This document shows, piece after piece, positions 57,543 through 64,000 of a stretch of 64,000 bases of DNA. The DNA is taken from NCBI GenBank assembly GCA_944349855.1, contig CALVNS010000009.1:1-64000 (forward strand), read 5' to 3'. This DNA comes from an uncultured Eubacteriales bacterium (GTDB lineage Bacteria > Bacillota > Clostridia > Christensenellales > Aristaeellaceae). The notes below the pieces were generated by a model. That model saw only the letters and a program-made list of their open reading frames with translations. It was not told the origin of the DNA and searched no databases. The position numbers and the translations under genes are program-made. Numbering within the stretch: position 1 is the first letter of the stretch; each line of letters opens with the position of its first letter.

Positions 57543-58472
57543 ATGATCAGACAGGAAGCCTTCGCCCATCCCCAGTGGGGATGGCTCAAGACGAGCTTGC
57601 ACACGCACACCACGCGCTCCGACGGCCCGTTCACGCCGGAGGAGACGCTGCGCCTGTACGCCCGGATGGGCTACGACGCCGTCGCACTGACGGATCACCG
57701 CATCTACAACCGCCGGGCCTTTGCGCCGGAGACGGGCGTGCTCGTGCTGCCCGGCATCGAGACGGATGGCGGCGGGCGCGGCGCGGCGCGCGGCACCTGC
57801 TTTCACACCGTGGGCATCGGCGGGATGGGGGACGGCGGGTTTGCGCAGGACGAGCGCGTGCCCACCCTGCCTGCGGACGGCCCGGCGGGCTATCAGCCGA
57901 TGATCGACCAGATGCGCGCGCAGGACAACTTTGTGATCTACGCGCACCCGCAGTGGAGCCGCACGCCTGCGCGGGCATTCGAGGGCCTGACGGGCCTTGA
58001 CGCGATGGAGATCTGGAACACCGGCTGCGCGATGGAGAACGACATGGATGTGGACAACGGCTTCCTTTGGGACGAGCTGCTGCGCGCGGGACGGCGCGTA
58101 TGGGCCGTGGCCACGGACGACGGCCACAGCCCGGACCGGCTCGGCGGCGGCTGGGTGATGGTCAACGCCCATAAGGACGCGGACGACGTGCTGCGCGCGC
58201 TGCGTGCGGGCGCGTTCTACGCCTCCTGCGGGCCGGAGATCCACGACTTTTACGTGCAGGACGGCCGGGCCGTCGTTACATGCAGCCCCGCGGCCTACGT
58301 GCTCTTCGCCGGCACGCACAGGCCCTGGTGGGTCAAGGCGGCCGCGCCGCAGGGCCCCACGACGCAGGCCGTCTTCCTCCTGGAGGGGGACGACCTGCCC
58401 GGCGCCTTCGTGCGCGCCGTCGTCGTGGACGCGCAGGGGCGGCGCGCCTGGACGAACCCGATCTTCCTGTGA
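57543..58472 (+). CDS. PHP-domain metal-dependent phosphoesterase
   Basis: The 309-residue protein has the PHP metal-ligand motifs SLHTHTTRSDGPFTPEE (HxH, near 19), ALTDHRIYN, PGIETDG, an AHPQW and TDDGHSP near 195. It is a hydrolase of the PHP family, on phosphoesters of unknown identity. It is monocistronic with its own promoter; a weak AATGACG/CGTCATT hairpin follows. Confidence 0.88.
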   Translation: MIRQEAFAHPQWGWLKTSLHTHTTRSDGPFTPEETLRLYARMGYDAVALTDHRIYNRRAFAPETGVLVLPGIETDGGGRGAARGTCFHTVGIGGMGDGGFAQDERVPTLPADGPAGYQPMIDQMRAQDNFVIYAHPQWSRTPARAFEGLTGLDAMEIWNTGCAMENDMDVDNGFLWDELLRAGRRVWAVATDDGHSPDRLGGGWVMVNAHKDADDVLRALRAGAFYASCGPEIHDFYVQDGRAVVTCSPAAYVLFAGTHRPWWVKAAAPQGPTTQAVFLLEGDDLPGAFVRAVVVDAQGRRAWTNPIFL

Positions 58473-58578
58473 GGCCGGAATGAATGACGCTGTTTTGTAA
58501 TTGACGTCATTTATGAAAAAAGATCGGATAAAACATGAGAAAAATGAAATAATTTGAAAAACAAACGTCAGTTTTTGC

Positions 58579-58607
58579 TTGACATCAGGGGGAGGGTCTG
58601 CTATACT
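58579..58607 (+). promoter_or_regulatory. glnA promoter
   Basis: TTGACA (58579-58584), a 17-bp spacer, TATACT (58602-58607). Transcription should start near 58614, immediately before the leader hairpins. Confidence 0.9.
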
Positions 58608-58616
58608 CTTTCCCAT

Positions 58617-58661
58617 CAGAGCAAGGACGGTCTGGTGAAGAGGCCGCTTGCTCTATTTTTT
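58617..58661 (+). promoter_or_regulatory. glnA leader: hexaloop hairpin overlapping an intrinsic terminator
   Basis: Two exclusive folds are visible. One is CAGAGC (58617-58622), loop AAGGAC, GGTCTG (58629-58634): a hexaloop with A at position 1 and G at 4, as in ANTAR target hairpins, with one G-G mismatch in the stem. The other is AGAGCAAG (58618-58625) with CTTGCTCT (58647-58654) and six T: an intrinsic terminator. They share 58618-58625, so an ANTAR protein bound to the first would let transcription pass into glnA. The ANTAR gene is the next gene of the operon. Confidence 0.75.
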
Positions 58662-58682
58662 GTTTTGGGAGGTCGTTTTGCG

Positions 58683-60008
58683 ATGCGCAGCAAGGAAGAG
58701 ATCATCCGCCTGGTGCGGGAGGGAGATGTGGAGTTCATCCGCATGCAGTTTACGGACATCTTCGGTCAGCTGAAGAACGTGGCCATCACCGCGTCCCAGA
58801 TTGAAAAGGCCGTGAACAACCAGATCATGATCGACGGCAGCTCCATCGAGGGCTTCGTGCGCATCCACGAGTCCGACCAGTACCTGTGGCCGGACCTCGA
58901 TTCCTATACGGTGCTGCCCTGGCGGCCGCAGCAGGGCAAGGTGGCGCGCCTGATCTGCGATGTGCACAACCCGGACGGCACGCCGTTCGTGGGCGACCCG
59001 CGCGGCGCGCTCAAGCGCATCCTGAAGAAGGCCGCGGACATGGGCTACTCGTTCAACGTGGGACCGGAGTGCGAGTTCTTCCTCTTCCAGACGGATGAGG
59101 CCGGCCGGCCGACGACGCGCACCTCCGACGAGGCGGGTTACTTCGACCTGGGACCGCTCGATCACGGCGAGAGCACCCGCCGCGAGATCTGCATGGCGCT
59201 GGAGCAGATGGGCTTTGAGATCGAGGCCTCGCACCACGAGGTCGCCGCGGGCCAGCATGAGGTCGACTTCCGCTACGCCGAAGCGCTGACCGCCGCGGAT
59301 AACATCATGACCTTCAAGCTGGCCGTCAAGACGCTGGCGCAGAAGAACGGCCTGCACGCCACGTTCATGCCCAAGCCGGTATTCGGCATCAACGGCAGCG
59401 GCATGCACACGAACATGTCCCTCTTCCGCGACGGGCGCAACGCCTTTGCCGATCCCTCCGACCCCCGCGGGCTGTCCAAAGAGGCCTACTCGTTCATTGC
59501 CGGCCTGCTGGCCCATGCGCAGGCGATGGCGGCCGTGACCAACCCGCTGGTGAACAGCTACAAGCGGCTCGTGCCCGGCTATGAGGCGCCCTGCTACCTG
59601 GCCTGGTCCGCCAGCAACCGCTCTGCGCTCATCCGCATCCCCGCCGCGCGCGGCTCTGCCACCCGCGTGGAGTTGCGCTGCCCTGATCCGTCCTGCAACC
59701 CGTACCTGGCGCTGTGCGTGTGCCTGGCCGCCGGCCTGGACGGCATCGAGCGCGGGCTGACGCCGCCGCCGGAAATCACGGAGAACATCTTTGCGATGGA
59801 TGCGGCCACGCGCGCTACCCATGGCATCGCCAACCTGCCCGCCACGCTCAAGGAGGCGACCGACCTGATGCGCGCCGACCCGCTGATCTGTGGCGCGCTG
59901 GGCGAGCACATCACCACGCAGTACGCCGCGGGCAAGGACGCCGAGTGGGAGGCCTACCGCACCCACGTCAGCGACTGGGAGATCGAGCGGTATCTGACCG
60001 TATTCTGA
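58683..60008 (+). CDS. glnA: Glutamine synthetase, type I
   Basis: The 441-residue protein has the GSI signatures: MIDGSSIEGF, FNVGPECEFFLF, AGQHEVDFRYA, FGINGSGMHTNMSLF, SASNRSALIRIPAARG, and PSCNPYLALC. The length of about 440 is that of Gram-positive GSI enzymes without the adenylylation region, so control is by feedback and by transcription. It makes glutamine from glutamate and ammonia with ATP. GGGAGG precedes the ATG. Confidence 0.97.
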   Translation: MRSKEEIIRLVREGDVEFIRMQFTDIFGQLKNVAITASQIEKAVNNQIMIDGSSIEGFVRIHESDQYLWPDLDSYTVLPWRPQQGKVARLICDVHNPDGTPFVGDPRGALKRILKKAADMGYSFNVGPECEFFLFQTDEAGRPTTRTSDEAGYFDLGPLDHGESTRREICMALEQMGFEIEASHHEVAAGQHEVDFRYAEALTAADNIMTFKLAVKTLAQKNGLHATFMPKPVFGINGSGMHTNMSLFRDGRNAFADPSDPRGLSKEAYSFIAGLLAHAQAMAAVTNPLVNSYKRLVPGYEAPCYLAWSASNRSALIRIPAARGSATRVELRCPDPSCNPYLALCVCLAAGLDGIERGLTPPPEITENIFAMDAATRATHGIANLPATLKEATDLMRADPLICGALGEHITTQYAAGKDAEWEAYRTHVSDWEIERYLTVF

Positions 60009-60038
60009 GAAATCCACCATCGGAGGGAGGCGAACGGC

Positions 60039-60557
60039 GTGACGGTCGTCGTGGCGTTTTCCCGGCCCGAGACGGCGCAGCGCTTTGCCGGCGCGCTCGA
60101 GGCCGAAGGCCTGTCCGTGCTGCGCGTGTGCACGGCGGGCGCGCAGGCGCTGCGCGCGCTGGAACCGTGCGAGGACGCCGTGCTCGTGTGCGGCGCGCGC
60201 CTCCCTGACCGGACCGCAGACGAGTTGGCGCGCGACCTGGACGGCCGCGCCGCCGTGCTCGTCGCCGCGCGCCCCGAGTGGCTGGCGCTATGCGAGGAGC
60301 CGTCGCTGCACCGGCTGGCGCTGCCCGCCTCGGGCGCGCAGCTGGCCGGCGCCGTGCGCGCAATCGTGCGCCGGCAGAACCGGCCCGCGCCCAGAACGGC
60401 GGACGAGGGGCGCCTGATCGATGAGGCCAAGCGCGCGCTCATGGCGCGTGGCATGACCGAGGCCGAGGCGCACCGCTTCCTGCAGCGCGAGAGCATGCGC
60501 CTGGGCGTGCGCATGGCCGTGTGCGCCCAGCTGACGCTGGAAACAGAGCGATCCTGA
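60039..60557 (+). CDS. ANTAR antiterminator with degenerate receiver (NasT-like)
   Basis: The 172-residue protein (GTG start after GGAGGGAGG) has a receiver-like domain (about 1-105). At the usual phospho-acceptor position it reads VLVCGARLPD, without the Asp. The C-terminal ANTAR helices EGRLIDEAKRALMARGMTEAEAHRFLQRESMRLGVRMAVCAQLTLE follow. ANTAR domains bind paired hexaloop RNA hairpins and prevent termination. The nitrogen state must be sensed another way, since phosphorylation is unlikely. Confidence 0.9.
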   Translation: MTVVVAFSRPETAQRFAGALEAEGLSVLRVCTAGAQALRALEPCEDAVLVCGARLPDRTADELARDLDGRAAVLVAARPEWLALCEEPSLHRLALPASGAQLAGAVRAIVRRQNRPAPRTADEGRLIDEAKRALMARGMTEAEAHRFLQRESMRLGVRMAVCAQLTLETERS

Positions 60558-60581
60558 ACAGTCCTGAAGGGGGGACGCACG

Positions 60582-63500
60582 ATGGGGCAGGCATATCCGC
60601 TGTACGACGCGCGCATGGAGCACGACGCGTGCGGCGTGGGCGCGGTCGTCGAACTGAGCGGCCGCACGACGCACGCGGTGGTCGCCGACGCGCTGAGCAT
60701 TGTGGAGCGCCTGGCGCACCGCGCGGGCTGCGACGCATTGGGCACGACGGGAGACGGCGTGGGCATCCTCACGCAGGTCCCGCACGCGCTGTTTGAGCGA
60801 TGGGCCCACGCGCAGGCGCTCGAGCTGGGTCCGGCGCGCGGCTACGGCGTGGGCATGTTTTTCCTGCCGCGCATGGAGGCGGCCGCGTGGGAGGCAAAGC
60901 TGAGCTTTGAGGCCCAGGCGCGGCGCGAGGGAATCGAGCCGATCGCCTGGCGCGCGGTGCCCTGCCATCCCGAACTGCTGGGCGAGGGCGCGCTGGCCAC
61001 GATGCCGCGCATCGAGCAGTGCTTCCTCGCGCGTCCCGACGGCGTCGCCCCCGGCGCGGAGTTCGACCGCCGGCTGTACCTGCTGCGCCGCGCCTTTGAG
61101 CGCGATGCGCGGGGCGCCTACGTGTGCTCGCTGTCCAGCCGCACCATCGTCTACAAGGGCATGATGCGCGTGGATCAGCTGCGCGCGTTTTATGACGACC
61201 TGCGCCAGCCGGACTATGTGTCCGCCGTGGCGATGGTGCACTCGCGCTTTTCTACGAACACGCAGCCCAGCTGGCCCAAGGCGCATCCGCACAGAATGCT
61301 GCTGCACAACGGCGAGATCAACACCATCCGGGGCAATGCGGACCGCATGCTCGCGCGCGAGGAGACGCTGCGCGGGGGCGCGCTGGGCGCGCAGCTGCGG
61401 CGCGCCTATCCCGTCGTGGCGGAGGACGGCTCCGACTCGATGATGCTGGACAACGCGCTGGAATTTCTGGCGATGAGCGGCGTGGAGCTGCCGCTAGCGG
61501 GCATGATGCTGCTGCCCGAGCCCTGGCAGGGGCAGACGCAGCCCACGCCCTGGCGCGACATGTACCGCTACTATGCGACCATGATGGAGCCATGGGACGG
61601 CCCGGCCGCGACGATTTACACCGATGGCGACACGGTCTGTGCGTCGATGGATCGAAACGGCCTGCGCCCCCTGCGCTGCGCGCAGACTGACGACGGGCGG
61701 TTGATCCTCTCCTCCGAGGCGGGCGTGCTCTACGAGGCGGAGCGGCGCACGGTGCGGCGCTGGCGCCTGCGCGCGGGCGACGCGCTGGCCGTCGACCTGC
61801 AAACCGGACAGATGCTGGAGGGCGCGGCGCTCAAGGAGCGCTTTGCCGCGCGGTTGCCATACGGCGAGTGGGTGCGCGCGGGCGTGCTGCACCTGAGCGA
61901 CCTGCCGCAGGCGCAGGCGCCCGCCCCCATGGACGAGGCGGAGCGCCTGCGCCTGTGCCGTGCGTTTGGCTATGCGGCCGAGGATGTGCAGGATGTCATC
62001 CGCCCGATGGCCGAAAAGGGCACGGAGCCCATCGGCGCGATGGGCGCGGATGAACCCATCGCTGCGCTCTCCCGCGCGCATCCGCCGCTTTCCGCCTACT
62101 TCAAGCAGCGCTTCGCACAGGTGACCAATCCGCCCATCGACGCGCTGCGCGAGCGGCAGAAGACGGACTGCTCCGTCTATCTGGGCGACGATGGCAACCT
62201 GCTGGAGCCCGGACCGGACGCGTGCCGCGTGCTGGAGCTGGCCTCGCCCGTGCTGACCGAAGACGCCCTCGCGCGCGTGCGTGCGCTGGATCTGCCCGGA
62301 TTCCGGGTGGAGACGCTCACGCTGTGCTATGCGCGGGAAGACGGCATGGAGCGGGCGCTGCAGGCGCTGTTTCAGGCGTGTGACGCCGCCTACGCGCGCG
62401 GCGCGAACATCGTCGTGCTCTCCGACCGGGGCGTGCGCGCGGACCGTCCGGCGCTGCCCTCGCTGCTGGCCGTCTCCGCACTGGAACAATACCTCGTCCG
62501 CACGAAGAAGCGCACGGCGGTCTCCGTCGTGATCGAAAGCGCCGAGGCGCGCGACAGCCATCAGATGGCGCTGCTGGTCGCCTATGGCGCGCGCGCCGTG
62601 TGTCCCTACCTGGCCCATGCGTGCGTGCGCGCGCTGTGCGCCCAGGGCAAGATCGCCGCGCCCGCGCAGGAGGCCGTCGCGACGTTTGACCGCGCGCTCA
62701 CGGACGGCGTGCTGCACATCGCCGCGAAGATGGGCGTGTCCACGATCCAGGCCTATCAGAGCGCGCAGCTGTTCGAGGCCGTCGGGCTGAACGCGGACCT
62801 CGTCGAGCGCTACTTCACCAACACGCCCCATCGCCTGGGCGGCGTGAACCTGGCGCGCATTGAGGCGGACGCGCTGTGGCACCACGACCGCGCGTTCGCG
62901 CTGCCCGCCGACGCGCCGCTGGAGCGCGTGGGCCGCCACCGCCAGTGCCGCGGCGAGCACGCCGAGGAACACCTGTACAGCCCGCAGGTCATCGACCTGC
63001 TACAGCGCGCCGTGCGCGAAAACGACCCCGAGGCGTTTGACGCATACGCGCGCCAGGTGCACCAGGAGGGCCCGCGCACGCTGCGCGGCCTGCTCGCATT
63101 CCGCTTTGAGGCGTGCACGCCCGTGCCGCTGGAGGAGGTCGAGCCGGCCGAGCGCATCGTGCGCCGGTTCAAGACGGGCGCGATGTCCTACGGCTCGCTC
63201 TCGCGCGAGGCGCACGAGTGCCTGGCCGAGGCGATGAACCGCATCGGCGGCGCGTCCAACTCCGGCGAGGGCGGCGAGCTGCCCGAGCGCCTGGGCACCC
63301 CGCTCAACTCCGCGGTCAAACAGGTGGCCTCCGGGCGCTTCGGCGTCACGCTGGACTACCTGCTCAGCGCGCGGGAGATCCAGATCAAGATGGCGCAGGG
63401 CGCCAAGCCCGGCGAGGGCGGCCACCTGCCCGGCATGAAGGTGACGCCCGAGGTCGCGCGCACGCGCTGCTCGACGCCCGGCATTTCGTTGATCTCGCCG

Positions 63501-64000
63501 CCCCCGCACCACGACATCTACTCCATCGAGGATCTGGCCCAGCTCGTGTACGATCTGCGGTGCGTCAACCGCGATGCGCGCATCAGCGTCAAGCTGGTAT
63601 CCGGGTCAGGCGTGGGCACGATCGCCTGCGGCGTGGCCAAGGCCGGCGCGCAGATCGTGCTCATCTCCGGCGGCGAGGGCGGCACCGGCGCAGCCCCGCT
63701 CGCATCCATTCACGGCGCGGGACTGTCCTGGGAGCTGGGGCTGGCCGAGGCGCATCAGACGCTGTGCCAAAATGGACTGCGCGAGCGCGTCGCGCTGGAG
63801 GTCGACGGCAAGCTGATGACCGGCCGCGACGTGGCCGTGGCCCTGCTGCTGGGCGCGGAGGAGTTCTCCTTCGCCACGGCGCCGCTGGTCGCCATGGGCT
63901 GCCGCATGATGCGCGTGTGCAACCTGGACACCTGCCCGATGGGCATCGCCACCCAACGCCCTGACCTGCGCAAACGCTTTGCGGGCAGGCCTGAGCACGT
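60582..64000 (+). CDS. gltB: Glutamate synthase, large (alpha) subunit, cut by window end
   Basis: The reading frame stays open from ATG 60582 to the end (more than 1139 codons). The N-terminal glutamine amidotransferase has its catalytic Cys after a short propeptide ([10 protein letters not shown], residue 17) and [33 protein letters not shown]. The FMN domain begins near 865 with [63 protein letters not shown]. The [3Fe-4S] Cys set is [15 protein letters not shown]. It converts glutamine and 2-oxoglutarate to two glutamates and is co-transcribed with glnA and the ANTAR gene. Confidence 0.96.
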   Translation, partial: MGQAYPLYDARMEHDACGVGAVVELSGRTTHAVVADALSIVERLAHRAGCDALGTTGDGVGILTQVPHALFERWAHAQALELGPARGYGVGMFFLPRMEAAAWEAKLSFEAQARREGIEPIAWRAVPCHPELLGEGALATMPRIEQCFLARPDGVAPGAEFDRRLYLLRRAFERDARGAYVCSLSSRTIVYKGMMRVDQLRAFYDDLRQPDYVSAVAMVHSRFSTNTQPSWPKAHPHRMLLHNGEINTIRGNADRMLAREETLRGGALGAQLRRAYPVVAEDGSDSMMLDNALEFLAMSGVELPLAGMMLLPEPWQGQTQPTPWRDMYRYYATMMEPWDGPAATIYTDGDTVCASMDRNGLRPLRCAQTDDGRLILSSEAGVLYEAERRTVRRWRLRAGDALAVDLQTGQMLEGAALKERFAARLPYGEWVRAGVLHLSDLPQAQAPAPMDEAERLRLCRAFGYAAEDVQDVIRPMAEKGTEPIGAMGADEPIAALSRAHPPLSAYFKQRFAQVTNPPIDALRERQKTDCSVYLGDDGNLLEPGPDACRVLELASPVLTEDALARVRALDLPGFRVETLTLCYAREDGMERALQALFQACDAAYARGANIVVLSDRGVRADRPALPSLLAVSALEQYLVRTKKRTAVSVVIESAEARDSHQMALLVAYGARAVCPYLAHACVRALCAQGKIAAPAQEAVATFDRALTDGVLHIAAKMGVSTIQAYQSAQLFEAVGLNADLVERYFTNTPHRLGGVNLARIEADALWHHDRAFALPADAPLERVGRHRQCRGEHAEEHLYSPQVIDLLQRAVRENDPEAFDAYARQVHQEGPRTLRGLLAFRFEACTPVPLEEVEPAERIVRRFKTGAMSYGSLSREAHECLAEAMNRIGGASNSGEGGELPERLGTPLNSAVKQVASGRFGVTLDYLLSAREIQIKMAQGAKPGEGGHLPGMKVTPEVARTRCSTPGISLISPPPHHDIYSIEDLAQLVYDLRCVNRDARISVKLVSGSGVGTIACGVAKAGAQIVLISGGEGGTGAAPLASIHGAGLSWELGLAEAHQTLCQNGLRERVALEVDGKLMTGRDVAVALLLGAEEFSFATAPLVAMGCRMMRVCNLDTCPMGIATQRPDLRKRFAGRPEH

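Noticed and set aside
52798..64000. Many long antisense frames in the host part
   Set aside because: At about 70% GC stop codons are rare in all frames; these frames lie opposite to genes with clear motifs.

Overview
The window is a prophage or related integrated element of at least 50.9 kb, followed on the right by about 13 kb of bacterial chromosome. The chromosomal genes are very GC-rich (by eye close to 70%) and look like those of a high-GC Firmicute, probably an uncultured gut Clostridia lineage. The pointers are a glnA - ANTAR regulator - gltB nitrogen operon with a leader attenuator, an L,D-transpeptidase with several peptidoglycan-binding repeats, and the families of the phage genes. 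This taxonomic placement is inference. The left end of the element is not in the window.

Layout. (1) 1-6276, plus strand: a GC-rich non-coding stretch with a 100-bp direct repeat, then an accessory operon of ten intact small genes plus one amber-interrupted gene. It holds an ArdC-type antirestriction protein, a DnaN-like protein, a membrane-anchored AT-hook/BRCT protein, DUF3846-like and YodL-like proteins, several unknowns and a last ribbon-helix-helix protein. Two of its promoters carry the same ACACCGTGT operator in the -35/-10 spacer, and a 20-bp motif follows many of its stop codons. (2) 6478-33745, minus strand: read from right to left this is the late region. It has a lambda-type head module (gpZ-like protein, terminases, gpW/DUF6148, portal, ClpP protease with nested scaffold, gpD, capsid), then a contractile P2-type tail (sheath, tube, frameshifted chaperone, hub, tape measure, LysM, gpW/gp25, J, I, fibres), lysis genes, a short tyrosine recombinase and a radical SAM protein. 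(3) 33790-47536, minus strand: early and middle genes. These include a DUF1492/ArpU-like regulator, a C5 DNA methyltransferase, a Gp37/Gp68 radical-SAM-like protein, SSB, DnaB helicase, a DnaD-like initiator with 12-bp iterons inside the gene, ORF6C, DUF3102, DUF551, ThyX, two tRNA-like genes, a PAPS-reductase-like protein and a Cro-like HTH protein. (4) 47552-50900: the lysogeny switch, with divergent promoters around a palindromic operator, then a CI-like repressor, a membrane-anchored unknown and a large serine recombinase whose frame runs on into host DNA.

Host part (about 50.9-64 kb): an APH-like kinase right at the prophage junction, a polytopic membrane protein, an MFS exporter with an ArsR-type regulator, a YkuD L,D-transpeptidase, a PHP-domain phosphoesterase and a nitrogen-assimilation operon. 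That operon is glnA, an ANTAR regulator with a degenerate receiver, and gltB, which is cut by the window end. The glnA leader can fold either as a hexaloop hairpin of the ANTAR-target type or as an overlapping terminator, so the ANTAR protein probably controls its own operon by antitermination.

The most unusual material is the left accessory operon, with its shared operators, repeated post-stop motif and recurrent DTVSLDQFA peptide. Next come a candidate plus-strand small RNA at 43929-43995, a programmed frameshift, the iterons, a tRNA-like gene with an oversized anticodon arm, and the glnA attenuator.
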